DNA of 64,000 nt from contig CM075769.1 of the NCBI GenBank assembly GCA_037974665.1, positions 25,235,139 through 25,299,138 on the forward strand. The letters run 5' to 3'. Made by a program: the position numbers and the translations under genes. A model generated the notes under the pieces. The model searched no databases, was not told the origin of the DNA, and saw only the letters and a list, made by a program, of their open reading frames with translations. This DNA comes from Ehretia macrophylla (taxonomy: Eukaryota > Streptophyta > Magnoliopsida > Boraginales > Ehretiaceae). Of this stretch, positions 22,096 through 34,700 are shown one piece after another (the stretch's first letter is position 1; each line of letters starts with the position of its first letter).

Positions 22096-24452
22096 ATGGA
22101 CCACAATCATGAATGGATAGATGACCCTTGGCAACCTGTTAGACAACTTAGTGATTCTTGTATTGACGGTGTACATGAATTTGTTGCATTTGTAAGTAGT
22201 CAACAACATTACATGGACGGTGATAATATAAGATGTCCATGTACCGAATATAGAAATCGTAAGTTTTTAGATATTAACTCTGTGAAGATCCATCTTTACA
22301 AGTGGGGTTTTATGCTTTATTATTACGAATGGACTTTACGAAGAACCCCGGTAAGAATATTGATATATACTTAGAGCCTTTGATTGAAGAATTAAACGAA
22401 CTATGGGAGGAAGGTACACTTTCTTATGATGTGGTGACACAAGAAAATTTCCAATTGAGGGCAGTATTACTGTGGACAATCAATGACTTTCCAACGTACA
22501 GTATTTTGTCTGGTTGGAGTACACACAGGAGGCTATCATGCTCGTATTGCATGGAATTTTCAAAGGCTTTTCAATTGACCGCAGGGAGGAAGAATTGTTT
22601 CTTTGATTGTCATCGCTGATTTTTACCATATAATAGTTTGTTACTGTGGGACAAGAAGAATTTTCTCAAAAATAAAGAAGAAAGATCTGATCCTCCATGT
22701 AGGTTAGACAGTAAACAAATTTGGGAAAAAGATAGATGGTTTCGGAGAATGGCATAATTGGACCAAAAAATGCATTTATTGGGACTTACATTATTGGCGA
22801 TCACATCTTTTACGCCATAATTTGGATGTGATGCATATTGAGAAAAATGTATTTGATAATGTTTTCAACACTGTGATGACCGTCAAAGGTAAAACAAAGG
22901 ACAATTTGAAAGCGAGAATTGATATGTCCAAACTTTGTGACCATCCTAAATTATGTGTCAAGGGTGACCAATGCAATAGTCGCAGGTTGAAACTGGGTGT
23001 CTACACACTTCCTGTTGCAAGTAGAAAAATAATCCTACAATAGGTTAGGGGCTTACGACTTCCTGATGGATATGCATCCAATTTATTGAGGTATGTTGAC
23101 ATGAAAGATATGAAGTTGTCCCATATGAAGAGTCATGATTGTCATGTGTTTATAAAGAGATTGCTTCCTATAGCTTTGTGTGAGATAATGCCTAAACATG
23201 TTTGGGAAGCTTTTACTGAACTAAGCTTATTCTTTAGAGACATATGTTGCACATCTCTTCAAAGATACGAGCTCGAAAGAATGCAAGATAATATTGTCAT
23301 GGCACTATACAAGTTGGAAAAGATCTTACTCCTTGCATTCTTCGATTCCATGGAGCATTTGTCAGTTCACTTGGTGTAAGAAACAATTTATGGTGGTCCT
23401 GTACAATATCGATGAATGTATCCTTTTGAGAGGTTCTTGCATCATTTGAAAAAGATGGTAAAGAAAAAAACAAGGGTCGAGTGGTCTATATGTGAAGCAT
23501 ATCTTACTCTCGAAACAACGACCTTTTGTTCTTATTACTTTGAAATGCACGTGACAACCAAAACTAGAAATATTGGTCAGAATGACCAATATAATGAGGT
23601 ATACTACCTTGAAGGATGCTTATCTATTTTTAGTTATTATGGTTGTCCATTTGGAAAGGAAAAAACTCGGATGTTGGATGATCAAGAGTTCAAAGCAGCA
23701 CACCTTTATGTATTGATGAATTGCCAAGAGGTTTACCCTTTTATCAGATAGGTTTATGAGTTTATTCAAAATAAATTGATGTATTTGTGTGAATGTTGTC
23801 CAATTGTATCAGATGAATCATTAATATTACTTACAGGATGTTCGAGGAAAATCTTATTAACAATGATCCCTCATTGACGCCATCACAAATCCAACATAAT
23901 ATTGATAATTTCTTTCCTAATTGGTTATGTGAACGTGTAAGTACATATCCAACTTATGTCATTTAGCTAGGTTCCTTTTATATTAGTAATATACAAGTTT
24001 ACTTTTGGTACATTCCATGGCTGCAGTTATGCTACACTAATTGTCTAGATGATTGAGTAAAATGTCTTTCAATGGGGCCAAGTAAGAGGGTACGTAGATG
24101 GTCAAGGTACTTAGTGAACGGCTACAGGTTTCACACACTCAAATATGGGTCATCCAAGTCTACAATGAACAGTGGAGTGTTTGTGAAAGGGACGTATAAT
24201 TATAGTACTAAAGAGGGTGACTATTATAGAATGCTAAATGACATTATTGAATTAGAATACCATAACCCAACAGTGAAACATACAAGAGTAGTCCTATTCA
24301 AGTGTGACTGGTTTGATTTGACAAAAAATAGAGGCGTTAAGAAGCATCCTAAGTATTGCATTGTTGATGTCAATGTGAAAAGAAACTATCAGAAATATGA
24401 CCCATTTATGTTAGCAGAACAACCACTAAACGTGGATCATCTACATCTTTAG
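22096..24452 (+). pseudogene. TNP2-like CACTA transposase (Transposase_21 family) pseudogene
   Basis: The frame begins at ATG 22096 with an N-terminal transposase-associated domain: a IRCPC...YRN zinc-binding-like motif at about residues 46-54 and HLYKWGF further on. It then jumps directly to the end of the Transposase_21 domain (KNIDIYLEPLIEEL at about 22355-22395, CSYCMEF at 22538-22558). About 250 residues that normally carry much of the catalytic core appear deleted at about 22340. After frameshifts come a WHNWTKK...YWDL stretch with LDVMHIEKNVFDNV (22820-22865), a DUF4218-like part (SHDCHVFIKRLLP, 23130-23170) and a DUF4216-like C-terminus (VLFKCDWFD, then YDPFMLAEQ, 24290-24420). Several stops occur (22617, 23041, 23377, 23749). 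The role in an intact relative is binding the terminal and subterminal repeats and cutting at the CACTA ends. This copy cannot encode an active enzyme. Confidence 0.85.
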
Positions 24453-25583
24453 GACCTTCAGCTAAAGAGCGTGCATCCATCGCATCATCTACGATACCAC
24501 CACGCCAGTGGATAACACCTATTACCCCTGTGGCACCGAGACCTTTGCAAGATGATTATGGACCATTGACTTCATCTTAGAGCTTGCTGTGACACTTAGA
24601 GGATATGTAAATGGATAGTAGCGCTCACAGGTCTAACCCTAGTGTATCTACTGATCATGTCGAGTCATCAGCTGCTGCTGAACGATGGGCTAGCCTATCA
24701 TCAAGTACCTTACAAGATTGACAGCTTCATAGGTTCCCATCCTTAGAGGCCTACACTGTATGGAAAATTGATCGACGCACATACCTAGAATTGTATGGTA
24801 GTGGGTAAGTGTTCAATTATTACAATTTCAAATTAGCTATTGGTTATTTTTTATGTACACGTGTAAAAGTATAATTTTTCTTATTGCAGATAGGTACCAT
24901 GTCGAGCGAATCGGGAGATAGCTAATATATTATCTGGAGGGTATACCGAGCCTTGGCCGACGTGGGGTGCAGTTCCGATTGAGGTTAGACAGAGATGGTT
25001 CAGGGCTTTTCAGGTAATAATTATATTTCTTACTAGTAGTATATTTATCTTACCTCTCTACCTATTGCATCGTATTATATGTATTTCATTACTAATTATT
25101 TTATTTATGTGTAAAGAGAATATATAAGTGGTGGCCGTGTGATGAATCCAACATTCAGAAACTATTCTTTGAAAAAGTAAGTCATAGAATACGAGACCTC
25201 TTCAGCAAAAGTCGTAAGGACAACAATAAGAACGGCTAGTCTGGGTGACAATCGACAAATGGGACCAACTTTGTGACCATTGGGCATCAGATATGTGGCA
25301 AAAAAGGGCGGCCACCAACTCAAACAATCGAAAAAAAGGTTATTCAACCCATTATGCAGGTTATGTCCCTTTCCACGAGGTTAAAAGAAGAATGGTAAGT
25401 TTCGAAGTATTATAGACTTATAAATATAAGTTATTAATTACTTAATATCTTTTTCTTTAAACGAATGTATAACGCGGGAAGAAGATGAGGGACAACCAGT
25501 GACCACCGCGGAGGTCTTTAAGAGGGTCCATCGCAAAAAAATCCGATGGTCCCTACTCTGATCCTAGGGCTACTGAGACTGTG
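24453..25583 (+). pseudogene. Second CACTA transposase (Transposase_24 family), exons 1-4, pseudogene
   Basis: Exon-like blocks have splice signals. A Ser/Pro-rich start runs to a donor at 24805. The second block starts after 'ttattgcag' (24889) and reads NREIANILSGGYTEPWPTWG to a donor at 25014. The third starts at about 25117 (IYKWWPCDE), and after a frameshift near 25228 reads WDQLCDHWASDMWQKR with GYSTHYAGYVPF to a donor at 25395. The fourth is at about 25465-25583 (TTAEVFKRVH). In the fourth, a run of seven A (25536-25542) breaks the frame, and SDGPYSDPRATETV follows in the next frame. These motifs match the plant Ptta/En/Spm 'Transposase_24' family, usually the second gene of CACTA elements. 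Stops occur in exon 1 (for example TAG 24578-24580). The start codon is uncertain. Confidence 0.75.
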
Positions 25584-25744
25584 GTATGTATATGATCTTT
25601 TTGATTGCAATGATATACAAAAGGTGACTGGTTTTCTAAATCAGGTTATTTCTCTTGTTGTATGTCTTGCCTACAAGTTCTCAGATTCTTTCTCTATTTT
25701 TCAACTTTTCACATCCTCAAAAGTTATGTCATTTTATAGAAAAC

Positions 25745-25920
25745 TAGCTTAGTTAACAGATCGGTCAACTTTGCCGGTCGACGACCTTGGCCGGTTGCAT
25801 CACCCGACAAAGGCATAACTTTGCCAGTCAACGTTACTGGTCGACCCTATTGACCGACAACGTCAACTGGATAATTTATGCCTTTGTCGAGTAAAGCATT
25901 CAGCCGGCTGTGCTGGTGTT
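25745..25920 (+). repeat. CpG-rich internal repeat block, copy 4
   Basis: Resembles copy 1 in order: 'agttaacagatcggtcaac', 'ccggttgcatcacccgacaa', 'ctggtcgaccctattgaccg', 'atgcctttgtcgag'. The preceding 100 bp are also related to 9893-9990. Confidence 0.7.
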
Positions 25921-26366
25921 GTATACAGTGGTGTTGGTTATCTGTAGTGGTGTTAGTTATCTAAAATTGGTAGTATGTCAAAAGGCCAGTACTTTTCATT
26001 TGCCTTTGATCTTTGATGTCATAGAATTGGCCTTTGTTGATTACTTTTCTGATACATGCAATATGTCTTCACCAAGTGCTTATTGTGGTCCTCAGTGTGT
26101 GAAAGTTACATATATACTTAAATTAGTTTAGTTGCGTACTTAACAAAAAGTTTTCATTTTTCATGACATGCACATTATGTATGTTCTCTTGAGAAAAACA
26201 AGAGGATACTGGACATCTCTATAGAAGAAGTGGCTACACATTTGTTATTAGTATATGAATTATCCAAAAATTATTATATAATAACAAAAATACTAAAGAA
26301 GGAAGTTATTTTTGGCTTATAATGCTTTACATTGATAAAAAAAAAAAACTTGCAATATAAATTGTT

Positions 26367-28797
26367 TGTGATGACCAGACCTAGCATATAGCATATAATA
26401 CATATTTACATATATTTACGTGTTACTTTAAAAGTTTATTTATGATTAAGTGAATAACTTAATTTAATTCATTAATTAATAGTGCTATTTATTATATTTT
26501 CCAAATACATGTGAATAGAGTTTAATAAAATTAAATAAGGTAACTATTTTAATATTATAATTATTAGAATTTATTCTTTTATATTTAAGTGCTAGATTCC
26601 ATTATTTCCCATTAATTATTTAAAAATCCGAGCTTGAACATGAAAATTTTTCTGTTTCTTTTTCTTAATTTCATAATTTTTCCTTAATACTTGCTATTTT
26701 ATATGCATACATCCATTGAGTTTGCATGTATATCATATCGGGATCAACAGAAAAAAATTTGTAAGTGAATTTAATGAATAATAAAATTTTCCAGCAATTT
26801 TTCAGCATTTTTCCACTTAGAGACCCATTTGGCATAAAACTTGATCCATGTATTAATTTAACCCACAACTAAACCCATCTACTCATATATCATTTATCAT
26901 ATACATAAAATAGCTAAAAATACTCAAAATAAGCCAAAAATACCTAAAAATAGCCAAAAAAACCCTATTACTGGAATAGTGCTTTTCTTGCCAATTTTGC
27001 TCAATTTGATCTTCCAAGCTCTTGTAAAGGATTTCAAACCATCAAAAAGCTTCTCCTTTGCTCCTACATCTCTAATTTGGTGAGGAAGTTGCATAATTTT
27101 CATGTTTTAAGTATATGTCAATTGTTTGAAATTCTTGAATTATTGATTATAGCTATGTTAATTGTTATTGATGTTTGATAAACAATCTCTAGAGCCTATA
27201 GAACTCTCTTTTATAGCTTGATAACAATCTCTATGGTTGAAAGCTTGATTTGCACAAAGAAGATGATGAATAGTGACGAAATTTAGGGTTTTGCTATATC
27301 TTGTTATTTAGAGTGAATTGATGCTTCCTTTAGGTGCTCTAGACAATGAAACTAGTTAGAAGCTCACGTGTGGTTGAATTTCTCGAAATCGAGTTAAAAT
27401 GCAAATTTAGCTAACTTTTAAAAAGGGATTTTTCACGAAACGTAATCTAAGCACGTTTGGACTTTAGATTAGGTATCCTTGGGGCATGGAAGCACCTTTG
27501 ATACTTTCGTTGCGTTAAATTGGGGTTCAGATAGGGTATGTGTAGTTAAAACCCGCTCGAGGCCTTCCCAAGCTTTGGTAGGTGTCTTTCGACTTCCTTA
27601 GGAATATAAAATGGTTGGATTGTAGTTTTGGAGCCTTAAAATTCATATGGAAGAAGAATTACATAGTTGAAGAGAGGGGAAACGTGATAAATGAATGCCT
27701 TAGTGTTTATATGAGCTCATACATGTGTTGTTATGTGTCCTTATGCTTGTCTAAGATATAAACATACTAATTCAAGAGTTTACGGGAAAAATATGCTATT
27801 TATCTCCTTTATGTTATATCGTTACTTTGTCCATATTGTGGCTAATTGCGAGGGCAACCTACTTTGTCGTCCCTCTTATGTGATATTTGATGATCTTGGT
27901 TCTCGTGGACTTGATTAGGGGTTGCGTAACCTATTCGGGCATAGTAGTGTCGAGTAACGCGGGCGGTATCGGGCTTGTGATGCTCCCTCGACTACCATGG
28001 TTTCCCAGTCCCTATCTCGCTAAGGCATACTCCCTTACCCTAGAGGCGTGGTTCACCTCGTTATGGCATACAGACCTACCTTAGGAGATTATGGGTCATA
28101 GGATCGGGGTACATCTGGAGTATCCCATTTGGAGGAATAAGGGGTTTGTCGGCATTTGCTTGAAGATCATGGTTCGTGGTTTGAGAGTGGAGACAAGGAG
28201 TTGAATCGTATCCTTTTATAAAGTGTTTAACTACTTGTTTCATTAGCTTGCTTATTGGTGAGTGCTATCTTTGTTGCATTTAATGGAAGCATTTCCCGGT
28301 ATGCTGCATCACCTCCCTCGTTGAGCAACTGTGTTGCTCACTCCTCTTTTCAATATGTCCAGGAAAAAGCTGGAGATGAGATTCCCATCTGTGTGGCCTG
28401 CCTGCTCTATCAGTGTGTAGAACAAGGAAGAATGTGTACATGATATGCTTGTATACTATTTGAGACCTTATGGTCATGTATGTTTTTGTATTATCTTAAG
28501 AAATGTAATATTAAAGTTTTAGTCTTGGGTGATAGTTAGGTGCTAGTGGTTTGTAATAACTTCTATTGTTCTAATTTATTGTCTAGTTGACTTGCATGCT
28601 TGTAAGGATGAAATTGATTGAGGTTGTGGATTATGGTCTTGTGGTTGTATGTTGTTGTTTACAGGTTTCCAGATAGTCCTATATATAGGAGAAACTCCGT
28701 CCGTTTTCCCTTAAATTTCGTGCTCGTGGTTTGGAATTGGGTTGAAAATAGCATGGTTAATAGAAGTCCCAGTTTCGTGAGGGATCGAGGTGCTACA
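26367..28797 (+). mobile_element. Solo LTR (gypsy-type) in the transposase intron
   Basis: It starts TGTGATGACC at 26367 and ends GGTGCTACA at 28797 (2431 bp). Its final 'gtgagggatcgagg' corresponds to the end of the LARD-like LTR (reverse complement of 16140-16165). The block 27900-28130 is the reverse-orientation counterpart of 12790-12990. The flanks TTGTT (26362-26366) and TCGTT (28798-28802) match at four of five bases, and the difference is a C-to-T at a CpG. It belongs to the broad family of the LARD-like element but in plus orientation and shorter. Confidence 0.75.
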
Positions 28798-28838
28798 TCG
28801 TTAGCATTAACCATCATATGTTTTAATTTTTATTGCAG

Positions 28839-28987
28839 GCCAAGTATAACGAACTGCTCCAACAAGCTACACAGGTCTCGCAGGAAGATCCTACGACACT
28901 GCTATCGACTACGATGCACTATTTTACTAGGCGACAAGTGGCTTGCATGGAGGACGAGTGTACAGACTCGGATCCCTCGATGTTCGT
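28839..28987 (+). pseudogene. Transposase_24-like last exon, left part
   Basis: Starts after the acceptor at 28838 with AKYNELLQQATQVSQEDP and continues open until the Tekay element splits it at 28988. The 5-bp target duplication TTCGT (28983-28987) is its last sequence before the insertion. The remainder resumes at 38956. Confidence 0.7.
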
Positions 28988-31440
28988 TGTGAAACCCCAC
29001 TTTTCTGCTTATCTCGTTTTACGTGTTATATCTCGTTTTGCGTGCATATGATCTGTTTATGTGCTATAGGACCTAGAAAATTATAATTTTGATGTCAATA
29101 CTCCTAATACGTGCTAAATGTGAATTCATGAAATTTTCATAAAAAACGGAGTCAGAAATTTTATCATCAATTTTTAGTGAATAGTATTTTCGAAACACGT
29201 CCGCTAAAATTTTGAAACTGGTCTTTTTAACCCTTCTAGACCTAGTCCACGGACTTTAATAGACCTGTGTTTGATGAAAACGGTTTTAAAATCGGCTTAA
29301 GAATTTATTAGGGTTTTTACACCGACTTTTGCGAAAAACGAGTTTTAAACCGACTCGGGTGAAATTGTTGGATTATAAAACTTCTTGTCACCTAAAAATA
29401 ATCCACTTGAGATATCTTGGGGATTGCATAATTATTTTGAGCTTGGTGAGCAATAAAATGAGTTTAAAGTTATTAAAACATAAAAATATTAACTTAAACT
29501 ACTTTGACTTTGCAATTTTTTTTATTTGACCAAGCTTTTAAATACTTCTTGTCATCAACACACACTCACACAACACAAAATACACTCCACAAACACACAC
29601 AAGGCCGAGAGAAAGAAGGAGAAAAAGCCAAAAAGATTTTCAAGCTTTTCAATCCAATTTTTCAAAGAAAAACCTAGTTTTTGTCCGGAGAACTTCACAC
29701 CGACTTGGATTATGCTTGTTGGGCACGCATAGCACGCATTCCTAGGCTTATATCGCATCTAAGGTGAGAGAAAAATTCTAGATCTCAAAATGTCATTTTT
29801 ATACTTTTGCTCATAAATGAAAATTTAACCGTTAGAATTGAAATCTGATGATAGATTATTGCTCCTTGCATGCTAGGGATCGTTATATACTAATACTACG
29901 AATTTCTGTCGGATGTAGCATAATTTTTATTTTTCGGGTATTTAATTTTGATTAAAATGTTCAAAGTTGAATTAAATGAGTTGTGTTGATCGAAATCGAT
30001 TGCCGTCGATTTCTAAATACTTGATAATTACGTGTTAGCGCTGTTGTAATGCCGAATTTTCGATTACATTGTTCGTGTGAAAATCCGGAAAATCCAGCCA
30101 TGACATCCTAGGGTTTTAGGGTTATCGGGCATGATTTGGAGGTGTTATGGTGGATTTCCGAGAGGGCTAATGTAGTAGGTTGTATGGGTGAGTGATAGAA
30201 ACTGATTTGGCAATGTTTGGATTAATAGATTGTAAATTATGAATTTTAGAAGTTTAGGTTGTCATTCTTTAATTTCTTGAACGATGCCTTTAGATGTTTG
30301 GGTTGTGTTTGAGTGTTGCATGGTGAGTTGTTGATGAGTAATTTAGAGTTTAATTGTGTATATGATGCATGTCCGGTTAGATGGCCTACTTTGTCATCTA
30401 ACTAAGTTAATTGATTGATTGATTATTATTGAGTTCGGGAATCGGGCACTTTCGTTGCTGATCTCCCAATTGATTGATTGATTATTATTGAATTCGGGAA
30501 TCGGGCAATTTCGTTGCTGATCTCCCAATTGATTGATTGATTGATGATTGATGATGATTATGGAGTCTTGGTATGTGTGTGCCACCTCTCGGGCAGCGTT
30601 GGGCTATCGGGTTGATAACGGCATGACTGCCATAGGCTACCCCCAGCTCGCATGACGGAGGTGTCATGGAGGGAGGGGCTAGTGAGGTACCTCGGGTGCG
30701 TGAGTAATGGGGAGTTATAAGAAGAACGGTTAAGATCGTGATTGCGTTTGGAGCTACACCAAATAGAGTATCCTTTATTGATTGGTTATATAGCTATGTG
30801 ATGATAGTATTATTTGTGTTATTGTGTGTTTACTGACTCAAATGATTATTCCAAGGAGTTTAGTAGACCTTGTTCGAGATCTATCGGATCCTCACTGGGC
30901 TTATGTATATAAGCTCACTCTCTATTAATGCATGCTTACAGGTGTTGCAGAGCCGGATTACGGGTACGTGCCTCCTGAAGAGGAGAATGTGGAAAATGTG
31001 CTTTACGTGGACGAGTCATATGTTCCTGAGTCTTATCCATGATTCTATGTTGTCTAATGTCATGTATATTAGCTTAATAGACTTTTATATGCTTTATGGT
31101 TCTTATTGTAATAAATGTTGAAAGATGATGATCCAAATGATGTTAACTTAGTGGCTTTCTTTTGTCTATGGTTAAGCTGTAGATGTGTCTCAACTTATTT
31201 TTGAAATGTATGATAAGGTTAAGGTATTGTATGTTATGTTGGAACGGAGGCGTATAACGAGGATGGTTTATTGTATAATATGATTGTGTTGTATGTTGTT
31301 GTTTGAATTGAGGAGTTGCTGGATGTATGATGTTTAATGAGGTTGGTTTGGAACCTCGGTGTCCTATTTACTTTCGTTATACTGCCGAAATTCCGTTACG
31401 TCCTGACTGATCGTAGGAGGGGTCGTGTTGGGGCGTGACA
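28988..31440 (+). repeat. Tekay element 5' LTR
   Basis: 2453 bp, TG...CA. A TATA-like 'cttttaaatac' lies at about 29535-29545, followed by a CA-rich transcription-start-like region. A 58-60-bp tandem duplication ('ttcgggaatcgggca' unit) lies at 30411-30533. It is identical to the 3' LTR from 29713 to 30507 although 28 differences occur elsewhere. Confidence 0.95.
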
Positions 31441-31447
31441 GTTTAAG

Positions 31448-31459
31448 TGGTATCAGAGC
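31448..31459 (+). promoter_or_regulatory. Primer-binding site, initiator tRNA-Met
   Basis: TGGTATCAGAGC is complementary to the 3' end of plant initiator tRNA-Met, seven bases after the LTR end at 31440. Confidence 0.95.
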
Positions 31460-31762
31460 GCATGTTAGTTGTCAGCCGGGGTATTCTCGGAATGTGGGTA
31501 ATGGTCTTAGCATGAAATATGTATGAAAAGAAAGAAAAGTGAAATATGTATGAAAAGAAAGAAAAGTGAAATATGTATTGGTATGATTAAATGATTAAGT
31601 GATTATGTGATTTAAGTGCTTATGTGATTATGTGATCAATTTGCTTATGTGATTGAAACTTATGTGATCTATGTGCTTTATATGAATTTGTTGTTTATGT
31701 GTTAAAAGTTGTATATAACCTGTTTACGTGCTATAACCTGTGCTAACTCTTTGATTAGTACG
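31460..31762 (+). other. Tekay 5' leader
   Basis: Contains a motif conserved with the copy at 60322 and the LARD-like element (31464-31490). A 27-bp tandem duplication starts at 31514 (units 31514-31540 and 31541-31567, then a partial unit), which the older copy lacks. A region of 'tatgtgatt' repeats follows (31585-31720). No coding sequence. Confidence 0.7.
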
Positions 31763-34700
31763 ATGGCCGGTAGACCGAGGACTCGTGGTAGGCCCGAGAT
31801 TGTAGAGGAGGTTCCTGGTAATGTGGCACAGGGCAGTGATAGGGGTGATGTCAGGTTAGGGGCAGCAATGGATCGGATTGCAGATTTGATGGCTGGGCAG
31901 GCCCAGTTGTTAGCGGGTCAGGCTGTTCAGACTCAGGCATTGCAGGCTCAGATACAGAATGTACAGGGTGGTAATCACGGTCGAGGTACTATGAAGGAAT
32001 TTCTGGGGTACTATCCTCCTAGATTTCAGGGAGAGCCTGATGATAGGAAGGCCGAGTCGTGGATTAGTAAGTTAGAGAAAATTTTTGATTCTCTCGGGTA
32101 CACTGATGAGAGGAAGGTGACTTGTGCTGTCTATTTGCTTGATGATGAGGCAGAGGAATGGTGGCGCACTATGAGAGCCAGTTGGGAGACCCGGGGTGTT
32201 CCGTATGTTTGGGATACCTTTCTGACTGCTTTTAGGGATAAGTATGTCCCGAGGGTTGCACGGGAGAGGAGAGAGGCTGAGTTCTTGTCTTTGGTATAGG
32301 GGGATTCTACTGTGGCTCAGTATGAGGCTACATTCACTAGGTTGTCCCGGTATGCACCGGAGTTTGTAGCTGCAGAGGAGAGGAAGACCCGTAGATTTAT
32401 GTTGGGATTGAGGCCCAAGATTCAGGATGCAATGGCTCTGAATCGCTATGATATCTTTACTGAGGCTTTTGATGCAGCTTCTAGGTTAGAGAAGAGGAAA
32501 GGGGATCAGATTGTCTCCAGTCAGCCTAGTAAGAGGCCGTATCAGCCACAGGGCCAGCATGTTATATATAGGCCTCCAGTACAGCAGGTTGTCTACAGGC
32601 CACCAGCCCAGTAGAGTTCTTATAGGCCACAGGGTCAGCAGAGTTACTATCGGCCTCAATTTCAGCAGAGGCCATATCAGGTTCAGACTCAGTATAGGCC
32701 AGCTCAATCTCAGGGTCAGTACAGGCCTAGTGTGGTGAGACCTCAACAGCAGGCTGTATCAACTGCTTCTTCAGCTTCTGGTTCTTCTAGGGGCAGTGTT
32801 AGTGCCACATCATCGCAGTGTAATTACTGCAAGCGCCCAGGGCATGTGGAGTCCGACTGCAGGGTAAAGGCAGGGACAAGTTTGGGTTGTGGTAGCATCG
32901 ATCATAGGGCGAAGGATTGCCCTAGATATGCGAGGACTGAAGGTCGGGTAGCGACTCTGGGTTACCAGGGTAGGCCTACGGGCAGTGTACCACAGCAGCA
33001 GCGGGTTCAGGCTCGGGCTTATGCAGTTGATATGGAGGAGATGCCTGAGGAAACTGCAGTGGTGGAAGGTAACTTCCTTATACTTGATCAACTTGTTAAA
33101 GTGTTGATTGATTCTGGTGCTACGCATTCTTTCATTACTCCTGCTTGTGTGCAACGTGTTAAATTGCAACCTGAAAGATTGCCTTATGTGGTTGAGATTA
33201 GTACCTCTTTGACTGATAAGTATGTTACTGGCTTAGTATGTAAGGATTGTATAATACATGTTAAGGGGCATAATTTTCCTTCAGACCTTATTTTATTTCC
33301 TATCCGGGGGTATGATGTTATTCTGGGTATGGATTGGCTTTCTAAGTATGATGCCCAGTTGAACTGTCGAACCAAGGTAGTACAGTTTCGCTTGCCGGAT
33401 CAGCCAGTAGTAGAGGTAGCGGGTAACCGGGGTGCTAAGACGAGTTTTGTTATCTCAGCAACTAAAGCCGTTAAGTTGATGAGTAAGGGGTGTTCGGGTT
33501 ATCTAGCTTATTTGATCAACAAGCCATCTGATAAGCTACAGCTAGAGGAAGTCCCTATTATCCGGGAATATCCTAATGTATTTCCCGAGGAGTTGCCAGG
33601 ATTGCCGCCAGAGAGGGATATAGAGTTTGTGATTAATCTTGTTCCCGGTACTCAACCTATTTCTAAATCGGCGTACCGGATGGCACCAGCTGAGTTGAAG
33701 GAGTTGAAGACTCAGTTACAGGAGTTATTGAAGAAAGGATTCATTCAGCAGAGTTCTTCACCTTGAGGAGCTCCTGTTTTATTTGTGAAGAAGAAGGATG
33801 GTACTTTGAGATTGTGTATTGATTACCGTGATTTGAATCAGGTGACCATCAAGAATAAATATCCTTTGCCACTGATTGATGAGTTGTTTGATCAACTTCA
33901 GGGAGCCAAAGTCTATTCTAAATTTGATTTGAGGCAGGGGTATTATCAGCTTCGGATTCGTATGGAGGATGTTCCGAAGTCTGCCTTCAGGACTCGGTAC
34001 GGGCATTATGAGTTTGTTGTTATGCCCTTTGGTTTGACTAATGCACTGGCAGCATTCATGGATTTGATGCATCGAGTCTTTCAGCTGTACTTGGACCAGT
34101 TCATGGTGATTTTTATTGATGATATCTTGGTCTATTCTAAATATGAATCGGAGCACGAGCAACATCTACGGCTTATATTGGAGAAGTTGCAGGAGCATCA
34201 GTTGTTTGCCAAGTTCAGCAAATGTGAATTTTGGCTGCAACGGATTTCTTTTCTTGGCCATGTTATTACACAGAGCGGTATTTCTATAGATCCCACTAAG
34301 ATTGAATCGGTGATGTCTTGGAAGCGGCCAGAGAGTGTTACTGATGTCCGTAGCTTTCTTGGCTTGGCGGGTTATTACCGTAGGTTTGTCAAGGACTTCT
34401 CGAAGATTGCGGGGCCACTATCTAAGTTGACTCAGAAACGGACTATCTTTAATTGGGATGAGAAGTGTGAGAGTGGATTTCAGGAGTTGAAAAAGAGGTT
34501 AACTACCGCTCCAGTACTTGCTCTACCAGAGGGGACCGATAATATGGTCATTTACAGCGATGCATCCAAGGAAGGCTTGGGATGTGTTCTTATGCAGGAT
34601 GGCCGAGTTATTGCCTATGCTTCTCGAAAGTTGAAGCCTTATGAAGAAAATTATCCGACTTATGATCTTGAGTTGGCAGCAGTTGTCTTTGCACTCAAGA

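Larger units (their letters stand above)
25584..28838 (+). other. Intron of the Transposase_24-like gene, enlarged by a solo LTR
   Basis: Donor GTATGT at 25584 follows ...ACT GTG. Acceptor TTTTTATTGCAG ends at 28838, and the downstream exon continues in the same phase (AKYNELLQQ). About 820 bp remain after removing the solo LTR and its target duplication. CpG-rich block copy 4 is at 25745-25920. Several short open frames here are chance. Confidence 0.65.

Noticed and set aside
28255-28992. Short open frames around the solo LTR
   Set aside because: They lie in the LTR or are out of frame with the transposase exon. Only 28839-28987 has family support.
32486-33169. Long minus-strand open frames opposite Tekay gag-pol
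   Set aside because: They mirror the low-complexity Gln/Pro-rich sense strand and have no independent support.
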